In this document: positions 41,905 through 49,947 of the stretch, in pieces
Layout of the letters: each line of letters opens with the position of its first letter
How positions within the stretch are numbered: position 1 is the stretch's first letter
NCBI GenBank assembly: GCA_016209015.1
Contig: JACQWY010000002.1
Coordinates: 259,038-323,037, forward strand
Length of the DNA stretch: 64,000 nt
Direction: 5' to 3'
From: Gammaproteobacteria bacterium
GTDB taxonomy: Bacteria; Pseudomonadota; Gammaproteobacteria; Ga0077536
Position numbers and translations under genes: made by a program
Notes under the pieces: model-generated
What the model was told of the DNA's origin: nothing
Seen by the model: only the letters and a program-made list of their open reading frames with translations
The model's database searches: none

Positions 41905-43676
41905 TGGCCGCACGCAAGAAAATCCGTCTCGGCGACCTGCTCGTCGAGAACAAGATGATCTCCCAGCAGCAGCTCGATGCCGCGCTCGCCGATCAGAAGA
42001 AATCCGGCCGCAAGCTCGGCAAGATCCTCGTCGAGAACGGCTACCTCCGCGAAGACGCCCTGCTGACGTTCCTCTCGAAGCAGCTCAACGTACCGTTCGT
42101 CGAGCTCGCGCATTTCAAGTTCGAGCCCGAGGTCGTGAAGCTCATTCCCGAAATCCACGCGCGCCGCTTCCGCGCCGTCGCGCTCAAGGACAAGGGCGAC
42201 GCGATCCTCGTCGGCATGTCCGATCCGACGAACATCTTCGCCTACGACGAGCTCGCGCGCCTGCTGCACCGGCCGATCGAACTCGCGGTCGTGCGCGAAC
42301 AGGAGCTGCTCGAGACGATCGAGAAGATTTACCGCGCGAGCGATCAGCTCTCGGGTTTCGCCGAGCAGCTCTCCGACGAGCTGCAGGCCGGGGACTTCGA
42401 CGTCGATCAGCTCGCCGCCGGCGCGGACGTCACCGACGCGCCCGTCGTGCGGCTGCTGCAGACGCTGTTCCAGACCGCGGTGCAGAGCAAGGCCTCCGAC
42501 ATCCATATCGAGCCGGACGAAGCGGTGCTCCGCATCCGTCAGCGCATCGACGGGATGCTCCACGAGCAGTTATTGAACGAGAAGCGCATCGCGCCCGCGC
42601 TCGTGCAGCGGCTGAAGCTCATGTCCGGCCTCGACATCGCCGAGAAGCGCCTGCCGCAGGACGGCCGCTTCAGCATGCGCGCCCACGACAAGACGATCGA
42701 CGTCCGCATCTCGACCATGCCGCTCATGCACGGCGAATCCGTCGTGATGCGTCTGCTCGATCAATCCGAAGGCGTGCGCGATCTCGAGGAGCTCGGCATG
42801 CCGCCCGGAATCTATGCGCGCTTCAAGGCGGTGATTTCGCGGCCGCACGGTCTCGTCGTCGTGACCGGTCCAACCGGCAGCGGCAAGACCTCGACGCTCT
42901 ATTCGGCCTTGAAGTTGCTGAACCGCGCGCAGGTCAAGATCGTCACGGTCGAGGATCCCGTCGAATACCGGCTGCCGCGCGTGAACCAGGTGCAGGTGAA
43001 TTCCGGCATCGGCCTCACGTTCGCGCGCGTGCTGCGCACGACGCTGCGTCATGACCCCGACATCGTGCTCGTCGGCGAAATGCGCGATTCGGAGACGGTC
43101 GAAATCGGGCTCCGTGCCGCGATGACCGGCCACCTCGTACTCTCGACGCTGCACACGAACGACGCAATCGGCACCATCAGCCGGCTCATGGACATGGGCG
43201 CGCCCGGCTACCTGCTCGCCGCGTCGCTGCACGGCGTGCTCGGGCAGCGGCTGATCCGCCGGCTCTGCACCTCGTGTGCCGAGCCCGCCGGGCTGCCTCC
43301 TGATGCACGTGCGTGGATCGCGACGAAGGGGGGTGCCGCCGCGCTCGCCCGCGAATACCGCCATGGCCGCGGCTGCCACGCGTGCAACAACACCGGCTAC
43401 AAGGGCCGCATCGGCGTCTACGAGCTGCTCGAAATCGATCGCCCGCTCGCCGAGACGCTCGCCTCGGGCGATGCCCGTGCGTTCTCGGCACAGGCGCGTG
43501 CCCAGCCCGGCTACATGCCGCTCGCCGAGCTCGCGCTGCGTTATGCGCAGGACGGCATCACGAGCGTCGAGGAGGTCATACGCGTCGCGGCCGACGTCGA
43601 GGCCGTCGTCGAATCCGAGCTCGCGGCCGAAGTCATCGACGACGCCATCGAAGGCAGCGTCGGCGCCACGGCCTGA
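41904..43676 (+). CDS. mshE: MSHA pilus extension ATPase MshE with c-di-GMP-binding MshEN domain
   Basis: The GspE/PilB-family motor for pilus extension. The N-terminal MshEN region has two 24-residue motifs separated by five residues (KKSGR): RLGDLLVENKMISQQQLDAA then KLGKILVENGYLREDALLTF, which in V. cholerae MshE bind c-di-GMP. Walker A is GPTGSGKTSTLYS (about 322-334), the Asp box is TVEDPVEYRLPR, Walker B is DIVLVGEMRDSET, and a four-Cys zinc site is formed by LCTSCAEPAG and GCHACNNTGYKG. Total 590 residues, normal for MshE. Confidence 0.92.
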   Translation: MAARKKIRLGDLLVENKMISQQQLDAALADQKKSGRKLGKILVENGYLREDALLTFLSKQLNVPFVELAHFKFEPEVVKLIPEIHARRFRAVALKDKGDAILVGMSDPTNIFAYDELARLLHRPIELAVVREQELLETIEKIYRASDQLSGFAEQLSDELQAGDFDVDQLAAGADVTDAPVVRLLQTLFQTAVQSKASDIHIEPDEAVLRIRQRIDGMLHEQLLNEKRIAPALVQRLKLMSGLDIAEKRLPQDGRFSMRAHDKTIDVRISTMPLMHGESVVMRLLDQSEGVRDLEELGMPPGIYARFKAVISRPHGLVVVTGPTGSGKTSTLYSALKLLNRAQVKIVTVEDPVEYRLPRVNQVQVNSGIGLTFARVLRTTLRHDPDIVLVGEMRDSETVEIGLRAAMTGHLVLSTLHTNDAIGTISRLMDMGAPGYLLAASLHGVLGQRLIRRLCTSCAEPAGLPPDARAWIATKGGAAALAREYRHGRGCHACNNTGYKGRIGVYELLEIDRPLAETLASGDARAFSAQARAQPGYMPLAELALRYAQDGITSVEEVIRVAADVEAVVESELAAEVIDDAIEGSVGATA

Positions 43677-43688
43677 GCGGATCGTTCC

Positions 43689-44921
43689 GTGCCGCACTTC
43701 AGCTACAAGGGACGCGGCGCGCGCGGCGATCTCGTCCAGGGCGTGCTCGAGGCGATGAGCCGCGAGGCCGTCGCCGGACAGTTGCTGAACAGCGGCATCA
43801 CGCCGGTCGAAATCGCCGAACGCGTGCAGACCCAGGACTTCGGGGCGACGCTCCGCAAAGTCCTGCGCCGCCGCCGGCCCGACCTGAGCGAAATCATCCT
43901 GTTCTGCCGGCAGATGTACACGCTCATGCGCGCCGGCGTGCCGATCAACCAGGCCATGACCGGCCTCATCCGCTCCTCGCGCAATCCCGTGCTCGGCGAG
44001 GCCCTGATGGACGTGAAGAGCCATCTCGAAGCGGGGCGCGAGCTCTCGGCGGCGCTCGCCCAGCACGGCGAAGTGTTCTCCTCGCTGTTCGTGAACACGG
44101 TGCGCATCGGCGAGAACACCGGCCGGCTCGACGAGGCCTTCATCAAGCTCGCCGAGTATCTCGATCGGGAGCGCGACACGCGCGCCCGCATCAAGAGCGC
44201 GCTGCGCTACCCGATGTTCGTCGTTATCGCGATCACCGCCGCGATCGCCATCATCAACATCAAGGTGGTGCCGCAGTTCGCGAAGATGTTCGAGCGCGCG
44301 CACGTCGATCTGCCGATTTTCACGAAAATCATCATCGCGACCTCGAACTTCTTCGTGGCGTGGTGGCCGCACCTGCTCGCGGCGCTCGTCGCCGCCGGGT
44401 TCTGGTTCAATCGCTGGGTGAAGACCGAGAGCGGCCGTTTCACCTGGGATCGCTACAAGCTGAAGATCCCCATCGTCGGCGACATCGTCTATCGCGCGAC
44501 GCTCGGCCGCTTCGCGCGCGGCTTCTCGATGTCGATCGCCGCCGGCGTGCCGCTCATCCAGGCGTTGACGGTGATGTCGCGCGCCGTCGACAACGAGTAC
44601 ATCGGCGAGCGCATCCGCAATATCCGCACCGGTGTCGAGCGCGGCGATTCGCTGACGCGCAGCGCCGCGGCGACCGGCATGTTCACGCCGCTCGTCCTGC
44701 AGATGCTGACGGTCGGCGAGGAGACCGGCGCGGTCGACGATCTGCTCGCCGAGGTCGCCGGCTTCTACGAGCGCGAAGTCGACTTCGACGTGAAGAACCT
44801 GAGCCAGACGATCGAACCGGTGTTGATCGTACTGCTCGCGGGCCTCGTGCTCGTCTTCGCGCTCGGCGTCTTCCTGCCCATCTGGGACCTCGCGAGCGTG
44901 AAGCTCGGCGGCGCGCACTGA
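43689..44921 (+). CDS. mshG: MSHA inner-membrane platform protein MshG (PilC/GspF)
   Basis: A 410-residue polytopic T2SSF-domain protein that anchors pilus assembly. Two GspF repeats are seen: ILFCRQMYTLMRAGVPINQA (about 75) and LGRFARGFSMSIAAGVPLIQ (about 275), each ending in hydrophobic helices; the C-terminal helix is VLIVLLAGLVLVFALGVFLP. A GTG start 12 bases after mshE is used. No mshF-like gene follows; instead there is a 217-base gap before the pilin. Confidence 0.92.
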   Translation: MPHFSYKGRGARGDLVQGVLEAMSREAVAGQLLNSGITPVEIAERVQTQDFGATLRKVLRRRRPDLSEIILFCRQMYTLMRAGVPINQAMTGLIRSSRNPVLGEALMDVKSHLEAGRELSAALAQHGEVFSSLFVNTVRIGENTGRLDEAFIKLAEYLDRERDTRARIKSALRYPMFVVIAITAAIAIINIKVVPQFAKMFERAHVDLPIFTKIIIATSNFFVAWWPHLLAALVAAGFWFNRWVKTESGRFTWDRYKLKIPIVGDIVYRATLGRFARGFSMSIAAGVPLIQALTVMSRAVDNEYIGERIRNIRTGVERGDSLTRSAAATGMFTPLVLQMLTVGEETGAVDDLLAEVAGFYEREVDFDVKNLSQTIEPVLIVLLAGLVLVFALGVFLPIWDLASVKLGGAH

Positions 44922-45138
44922 GTGCCACCCGACAGCGTTTAACTCGGCCTTCCAAGCCCCGCAATCCCTTCAGAAATTTCGCGCGCCGGTCGATAAGACG
45001 AGCACCTGGGTGCTCCGCCGCGAGGAACGTGGCTGTGAGGAGACCCACGCGGCGCGAGACGCGCCGGATCCAGAGCTCCGCGCACGGCGCAGGACGCGCC
45101 GGCCGGAGACGAATGGAATTCAACATGGAGCGCCCGCA
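44922..45138 (+). promoter_or_regulatory. intergenic region before the major prepilin gene
   Basis: The 217 bases between mshG and the pilin gene hold no gene. A perfect 6-bp stem, GAGCAC/GTGCTC around CTGG, lies at 45000-45015. No convincing promoter was recognised. A separate promoter or an RNA-processing site here would explain high pilin output relative to assembly genes. Confidence 0.3.
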
Positions 45139-45606
45139 ATGAACCGTCAGTCAGGTTTCACTCTCATCGAGTTGATCACCGTCATCGTGATCCTCGGCAT
45201 TCTCTCGGCTTTCGCGCTGCCGCGTTTCGCGGGTCTCGAGAGCGACGCACGCTCGGCCGCCATCGACGGTCTCTCAGGCAGCGTACGCAGCGCCGCGGCG
45301 CTCTCTCATTCCATGTGGCTCGCGGCGGGCAATAAGCCTTCGACGGTCACAATGGAGGGTCAAGCGATTTCGATGGATGCCACGACGGGTTATCCGGTGG
45401 ACAATGCAGCTACGGGTATTGCCAGATCACTCAGCAGCGTGGACGGTTTCAATTCGGCCGCTGGTGCGGCCGGCTGGCAGTTCACCGCTGTCGGCGCCGC
45501 CACCGCGACGAGTTGCATGGTCTCATACGTGATTGGCGTTTCCGCAGGAGAACCGCCGACGATCACCGTTACGAACAATCACAACAACAGCGGCGATTGC
45601 CAATAG
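45139..45606 (+). CDS. mshA: MSHA major prepilin MshA-like
   Basis: A type IV prepilin of 155 residues. The leader MNRQSG precedes the prepilin peptidase site G/FTLIELITVIVILGILS, with Glu5 of the mature protein present. ALPRFAGLESDARSAAIDG matches MshA and MshB. Two C-terminal cysteines (ATSCMVSY and NNSGDCQ) would form the disulfide loop of type IV pilins. GGAG eight bases upstream supports ATG 45139. Only one such pilin is present before mshC, where Vibrio has mshB and mshA, so MshA is the likelier name. Confidence 0.85.
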   Translation: MNRQSGFTLIELITVIVILGILSAFALPRFAGLESDARSAAIDGLSGSVRSAAALSHSMWLAAGNKPSTVTMEGQAISMDATTGYPVDNAATGIARSLSSVDGFNSAAGAAGWQFTAVGAATATSCMVSYVIGVSAGEPPTITVTNNHNNSGDCQ

Positions 45607-45769
45607 ATCTCGCCCGGCGCGGCTGTCGGGCTGCGCACGTGAACCGGCGTCGGGAGGACGCCTGCCGCCGGTTGCACACGAGCTCCTCCTGTTTCTCGCG
45701 GGCGGCGCGGACGATGAGGAAAACAACACGTTGCAAGCGTCCTCGCCGTCCGCCTCTTCGCGCCACTTC

Positions 45770-46240
45770 ATGAACGCCCAGCGCGGCTACACCCTCGTCG
45801 AGCTCGTGACGGTGATGCTGATCATGGGCATCCTCGCCAGCGTCGCCGCGCCGCGTTTCTTCGAGACGAATCCCTTCGCCGATGCCGGCTTCCGTGCCGA
45901 GGCGCGATCGGCTGCGCGTTATGCGCAGAAGCTCGCGGTGGCGTCGGGCTGCGCCATCCGCATCGAATTCAGCACGACGGGCTACACGCTACAGCGCTGG
46001 CAGGGCGGCGCGGACTGCAACGACACGGGCGGCACGCTCGCCACCGTGCAACGTCCGGGCGGCGGTGATTTCACCGGCACGGCGCCGCAAGGCGTGACGG
46101 TCGCCGCGGCTGCGCTCTACTTCGACGGTGTCGGCCGGCCCCACGATGCGACGAGCGGCGCGCTGCTCGGCACCGTGCAGAGCATCGCCGTCGGCAGCGC
46201 CACGGTCACGATTCAACCCGACACGGGGCTCGTGGAATGA
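45770..46240 (+). CDS. mshC: MSHA minor prepilin MshC-like
   Basis: A 156-residue prepilin with GspH-like features. Leader MNAQRG, then the cleavage site G/YTLVELVTVMLIMGILAS and APRFFETNPFADAGFRAEAR, as in MshC. Cysteines in VASGCAIRIEF and GGADCNDTGG could pair. The frame is open upstream to 45533, but ATG 45770 gives the normal short leader; no good ribosome-binding site is visible before it. The stop overlaps the next ATG. Confidence 0.82.
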   Translation: MNAQRGYTLVELVTVMLIMGILASVAAPRFFETNPFADAGFRAEARSAARYAQKLAVASGCAIRIEFSTTGYTLQRWQGGADCNDTGGTLATVQRPGGGDFTGTAPQGVTVAAAALYFDGVGRPHDATSGALLGTVQSIAVGSATVTIQPDTGLVE

Positions 46241-46791
46241 ACGCAGGGCAGCGCGGCGTGACGCTCATCGAGCTCGTCGCCTCGATCGTCATCGTCTCGG
46301 TCGCGACGATCGCGCTCATGACCGCGATTGCGGGGGTCACCGGCCACAGCGCCGATCCCATGGTCGCCGAGCAGGCGACCGCGATTGCTGATTCCTATCT
46401 CGAGGAGGCCCAGCTCGCCGGCTTCTGCGATCCGAGCTACGACCCGGACCACAATTCCGCGACGACCTGCCGCAGCGAGTGCACGACGAGCGCCTGCGCC
46501 GGGGGCTGCGGCGGCGCAAGCTTCGGTGCGGAGAGCGGACGGGCGAGCTTCGACGACGTCTGCGACTACGCAGGCATCGACGACGCGGGCGCGCGCGACC
46601 GCGACGGCAATGCGATCGCCGGGCTCTCGGACTACACGGTGACCGTCGAGGTCGTCGATTCAGGCACCAGCCTCGGCGCACCGGCGCTGGATGCGAGCGC
46701 GGGTCAGGTCGTGCGCATCGACGTGACGGTCGAGCATGCGGGACTCGCGGCGCCGGTACGCCTGTCGGCGTTCAAGGCGAACGTGCAATGA
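46237..46791 (+). CDS. mshD: MSHA minor prepilin MshD-like
   Basis: A 184-residue prepilin with leader MNAGQRG and cleavage site G/VTLIELVASIVIVSVATIA, followed by ADSYLEEAQLAGFCDPSYDP. A central stretch is strongly cysteine-rich (CRSECTTSACAGGCGG then FDDVCDY), with seven cysteines within 70 residues, suggesting multiple disulfides. The start ATG overlaps mshC and the stop overlaps mshO by four bases. Confidence 0.8.
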   Translation: MNAGQRGVTLIELVASIVIVSVATIALMTAIAGVTGHSADPMVAEQATAIADSYLEEAQLAGFCDPSYDPDHNSATTCRSECTTSACAGGCGGASFGAESGRASFDDVCDYAGIDDAGARDRDGNAIAGLSDYTVTVEVVDSGTSLGAPALDASAGQVVRIDVTVEHAGLAAPVRLSAFKANVQ

Positions 46792-47678
46792 GCACGCGAC
46801 GCGCCGCAGGCTTCACCCTCGTCGAGCTCATCGCGGTGATGGTGCTGAGCGCGATCCTCGCGCTCGTCGTGTGGCGCAACATCAGCGCCCCGATCCGCAG
46901 CTTCGTCGATCTGCAGCGCCGTGCCGAGCTCGTCGATGCCGGTGACACGGCACTCTCGCGCATGAACCGGGAGTTGAAGCTCGCCTTGCCGAACAGCGTG
47001 CGCGTCGCGGCGGACGGCACGGCGATCGAATTCTTGCGCACCGTCACCGGCGGACGTTATCGCGCGCAGGCCGCGCCTTCGGGCAGCGGGCCCATACTCG
47101 ATTTCACGACGAGCTCGGGCAGCTTCCAGGTGCTCGGCGGTCTGCCGAACGGTGAGACGGTGCGCAGCGGGGGCGGGGGCCGCGCGGCGTGCCTCGCGGG
47201 CTCGGTCGACTGTGTCGTGGTGTTCAATACCGGCCAGCCCGCCGATTGCACCGGCGGTGCGGTCGGCAGCCGAACGAACGCCTGGTGCGGCGACAACGTC
47301 GCGGGATTGAGCAGTATCGATCTCGCGACTGGTACGCTCGGCTTCGATCGCGCCGACGCCGGCACGCCCTTGCCCTTTCCTTCCGCCGAGCAGCGCTTCC
47401 ACGTCGTCGACACGCCCGTGAGTTATGTGTGCGACGGCGGGGTTCTCACGCGCCACGCGAATTACCCGATACCGGCCGCCATGTCGGTACCTCCTGCCGG
47501 CGGGACATCCGCGCGCCTGGCCGGCCATCTCGAGAGCTGCGAGTTCACCTACGTTGCCGGTACGGCGACGCGCGCCGCGCTCGTCACGATCCGTCTGCGG
47601 CTCAGCGACCAGACGCCCGAGGGCGAGACCGAGACGGTCACGCTGTTCGGTCAGACCCACGTGCCGAACGTGCCATGA
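46788..47678 (+). CDS. mshO: MSHA minor prepilin MshO-like
   Basis: A 296-residue large minor prepilin. Leader MSTRRAAG, cleavage G/FTLVELIAVMVLSAILALV, then VWRNISAPIRSFVDLQRRAE and ALSRMNRELKLALPNSVRV, the latter typical of MshO/PilW-like proteins. Several paired cysteines occur in the C-terminal half (RAACLAGSVDCVVVF, NAWCGDN, YVCDGG, LESCEFTY). It is preceded and followed by four-base overlaps. Confidence 0.82.
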   Translation: MSTRRAAGFTLVELIAVMVLSAILALVVWRNISAPIRSFVDLQRRAELVDAGDTALSRMNRELKLALPNSVRVAADGTAIEFLRTVTGGRYRAQAAPSGSGPILDFTTSSGSFQVLGGLPNGETVRSGGGGRAACLAGSVDCVVVFNTGQPADCTGGAVGSRTNAWCGDNVAGLSSIDLATGTLGFDRADAGTPLPFPSAEQRFHVVDTPVSYVCDGGVLTRHANYPIPAAMSVPPAGGTSARLAGHLESCEFTYVAGTATRAALVTIRLRLSDQTPEGETETVTLFGQTHVPNVP

Positions 47679-48085
47679 CGCGCCGGACGCAACGCGGCTT
47701 CTCGCTCGTCACCGCGATCTTCATCGTGGTCGTGGTTTCGCTCATCGCGGGCTACATGGTGAACCTCGGCAGTTCGCAGCAGGCCGCGACGAATTTCGCG
47801 CTGCTCGGCGCGCGCGCGTCGTTCGCTGCGGAATCCGGCATGGAATGGGCGACCCGGCAGGTCGTCACGACCGACGCCTGTTTCACGAACGGCACCTCGT
47901 TCGCGCTCGCCGGCGGTGCGCTCGGAGGCTTCACGGTCACCCTGAGCTGCGCCGAGACGAGCGTCACCGAGGGCGCCGTGACCTACAAGGTGTTCACGCT
48001 CGGCTCGACTGCTACGCTCGGCACCGAGGGCGCCGAGGATTACTTCAGCCGCACGCTCTCCGCGACGGTCGCGAACGCGCCCTGA
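47675..48085 (+). CDS. mshP: MSHA minor prepilin-like protein MshP
   Basis: A 136-residue PilX/MshP-type protein. The leader MTRRTQRG is followed by FSLVTAIFIVVVVSLIAGYM; position 5 of the mature part is Thr rather than Glu, as is common in MshP/PilX-like proteins. FAAESGMEWATRQVV is the conserved PilX-type helix. Two cysteines (TDACFTNG, LSCAETS) could pair. It is the last gene of the run; mshQ is absent and the convergent trmL gene ends three bases away. Confidence 0.8.
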   Translation: MTRRTQRGFSLVTAIFIVVVVSLIAGYMVNLGSSQQAATNFALLGARASFAAESGMEWATRQVVTTDACFTNGTSFALAGGALGGFTVTLSCAETSVTEGAVTYKVFTLGSTATLGTEGAEDYFSRTLSATVANAP

Positions 48086-48088
48086 CGC

Positions 48089-48553
48089 TCATCGCGCGCC
48101 GGTGCAGCCGCACTGCCGCCACGCTTCGTAGACCGCGACGGCGGCCGCGTTCGAGAGATTCAGACTCCGGTTGCCCGGCACCATCGGCAGACGCAGCAGA
48201 TGCCCGGGGGCTATCGTCTCGCGCACCGACGGCGGCAGGCCGCGCGATTCCGACCCGAACAGGAGCACGTCACCCGGCGCGAACCGCGCCGCGAAAACGC
48301 TCGTCGTGCCGTGCGTCGAGAAGCCGAACAGGTGCCGTCCCGCGAACGCCGCCGCGAAGGCCTCCCAGGACGCATGCACCGTGACGTTCGTGAGATCGTG
48401 GTAGTCGAGACCGGCGCGTTTCAGCGCCTTGTCGCTGAGCTCGTAGCCGAGCGGTTCGATGAGGTTGAGCCGCGTCCCGGTGTTCGCACAGAGGCGTATA
48501 ATGTTGCCCGTATTCGGGGGGATTTCCGGTTCGAGGAGTGCGATGTCGAACAT
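48089..48553 (-). CDS. trmL: tRNA (cytidine(34)-2'-O)-methyltransferase
   Basis: A SPOUT-family enzyme that 2'-O-methylates the wobble base of tRNA-Leu species. The 154-residue product shows MFDIALLEPEIPPNTGNIIR, the SAM knot LLFGSESRGLPPSVRE and LPMVPGNRSLNLSNAAAVAV. ATG 48553 gives the family start; the upstream open frame is a shadow of pyrD on the other strand. It converges with mshP and is divergent from pyrD with only 24 bases between the two start codons. Confidence 0.94.
   Translation of the reverse strand: MFDIALLEPEIPPNTGNIIRLCANTGTRLNLIEPLGYELSDKALKRAGLDYHDLTNVTVHASWEAFAAAFAGRHLFGFSTHGTTSVFAARFAPGDVLLFGSESRGLPPSVRETIAPGHLLRLPMVPGNRSLNLSNAAAVAVYEAWRQCGCTGAR
48497..48502 (+). promoter_or_regulatory. 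consensus -10 box upstream of pyrD, within trmL
   Basis: A TATAAT at 48497-48502 on the plus strand lies inside the 5' part of the minus-strand trmL gene, about 75 bases before the pyrD start. Given the 24-base gap between the two start codons, a promoter for pyrD within trmL is expected. The -35 region was not convincing. Confidence 0.35.
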
Positions 48554-48577
48554 GATCGTCGATGTGAAGGGGCCGCG

Positions 48578-49543
48578 ATGGACGCGACGGTGAACGTGGA
48601 TCCGCGGCTCGCGAGCGAGTTCTGCGGCATGCGCTTCGCCTCGCCGCTCGTGCTGCTCTCGGGCTGCGTCGGTTTCGGCGAAGAATATACGCGCGTCGAG
48701 GGCTTTTCCAATCGCGACGTGGGCGCGGTGTGCCTGAAGGGCACGACGCTCGCGCCGCGCCTCGGCAATGCGCCGCACCGCGTCTACGAGACGCCGTCCG
48801 GCATGCTGAACGCCATCGGCCTGCAGAATCCGGGTGCGCACACCGTCGTGCGCGACATCCTGCCGAAGCTCGATTTCGGCGAGACGCGCTTCATCGCGAA
48901 CGTCTCGGGCTCGACCGTCGAGGAATACGAGGAAGTCACGCGGCTCTTCGACGATTCGCCGATCGACGCCATCGAAATCAACATCTCCTGCCCGAACGTC
49001 AAGGAAGGCGGCGTTGCGTTCGGCAACGATCCCGACATGTCGGCACGCGTCGTCGCCGCCTGCCGGCGCGCGACGACGAAGCCGATCATCACGAAGCTCT
49101 CGCCGAACCAGACCGACATCGGCGAGAACGCCCGGCGCTGCATCGAAGCCGGCACGAACGGCTTCGCGGTGATCAACACGCTGATGGGCATGGCGATCGA
49201 CGTCGAGAGCCGGCGGCCCGTGATCGGCAACAACCAGGGCGGGCTGTCGGGGCCGGCGATCAAGCCCGTCGCGCTCCTCAAAGTCTGGCAGGTCGCGCAG
49301 GTCGCGCGGCCGCACGGCATTCCGATCATCGGGCAGGGCGGGGTGGTGAGCGCGACGGACGCCGTCGAGTTCCTGCTCGCCGGCGCGAGCGCGGTCGGTG
49401 TGGGCACGGGGCTCTTCTACGACCCGCTGTGCTGCCGGACGATCAACGCCGGGATAGTCGATTACCTCGAGCGGCACGGCTTCGGGACGGTGGGCGAAAT
49501 CGTCGGACTGCTCGAAGCGAACGGCGCGGCTCAGCCGCAGTAG
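48578..49543 (+). CDS. pyrD: dihydroorotate dehydrogenase, class 1 (1B-like)
   Basis: It oxidises dihydroorotate to orotate in pyrimidine synthesis. The 321-residue product has the class 1B features GCVGFGEEYTRV near the start, INISCPNVKEGGVAFGND with the catalytic Cys, and IIGQGGVVSATDAVEFLLAG for FMN phosphate. It lacks the N-terminal membrane-associating extension of the class 2 PyrD usual in gammaproteobacteria. Class 1B enzymes normally need PyrK, which is not in this window. AAGGGG precedes ATG 48578; a longer upstream frame is a shadow of trmL. Confidence 0.88.
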   Translation: MDATVNVDPRLASEFCGMRFASPLVLLSGCVGFGEEYTRVEGFSNRDVGAVCLKGTTLAPRLGNAPHRVYETPSGMLNAIGLQNPGAHTVVRDILPKLDFGETRFIANVSGSTVEEYEEVTRLFDDSPIDAIEINISCPNVKEGGVAFGNDPDMSARVVAACRRATTKPIITKLSPNQTDIGENARRCIEAGTNGFAVINTLMGMAIDVESRRPVIGNNQGGLSGPAIKPVALLKVWQVAQVARPHGIPIIGQGGVVSATDAVEFLLAGASAVGVGTGLFYDPLCCRTINAGIVDYLERHGFGTVGEIVGLLEANGAAQPQ

Positions 49544-49609
49544 AGGGGCAGGTCGCGAATCCCGCGATCGATGCGCCTCCTGCGTCGGCACATCCTATAG
49601 AAGCCGGTA

Positions 49610-49927
49610 TCAACCCTCGGGCGCGAGGCGCTTCAGGAAGACCTTCATCTCTTTCGCGGCCTGGATGTCGCCTTTCGATTCCGCGACCGCGATGCCCTGC
49701 ATGTAGGCGTCGCGCGCTTCGGCGCCGCGATTCGCCGCGGCGAGCGCCTTGCCGAGCAGCTTCCATGCCGCGGAATACTTCGGATCGAGCTCGACGGCCC
49801 GCGCGAGGTGGCCCGCGGCCCGCGCGGGATCCGTCGCGAGATAGGCATTGCCGAGACTGAAGCGCAGCACTGCCGTGTCCTGGCCGGCGGCAAGCATCTT
49901 CTCGAGATTCGCGACGATGGCAGTCAT
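49610..49927 (-). CDS. small TPR protein
   Basis: A 105-residue protein made of about two to three tetratricopeptide repeats: VLRFSLGNAYLATDPARAAG, LARAVELDPKYSAAWKLLGK and ALAAANRGAEARDAYMQGIA. No signal peptide. It follows ntrX on the same strand after about 20 bases and may belong to the def-fmt-rsmB-ntrYX unit. TPR domains bind proteins; the partner is unknown. Confidence 0.75.
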   Translation of the reverse strand: MTAIVANLEKMLAAGQDTAVLRFSLGNAYLATDPARAAGHLARAVELDPKYSAAWKLLGKALAAANRGAEARDAYMQGIAVAESKGDIQAAKEMKVFLKRLAPEG

Positions 49928-49947
49928 GGCGGAAGGCGCGAGGCGCC

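Larger units (their letters stand above)
35517..48085 (+). other. MSHA-type type IV pilus locus
   Basis: Fourteen consecutive plus-strand genes, mostly overlapping by four bases, follow the MSHA order: secretion and assembly genes mshI, a PilN-like gene, mshJ, mshK, mshL, mshM, mshN, mshE, mshG, then prepilin genes mshA, mshC, mshD, mshO, mshP. Compared with Vibrio cholerae, mshH, mshF, mshB and mshQ have no counterpart here. No prepilin peptidase (PilD) or retraction ATPase (PilT) lies in the locus; such functions would be supplied from elsewhere. Confidence 0.85.

Noticed and set aside
42570..44918. 782-codon minus-strand frame opposite mshE and mshG
   Set aside because: Antisense shadow rich in His/Arg/Asp; both pilus genes are intact on the other strand.
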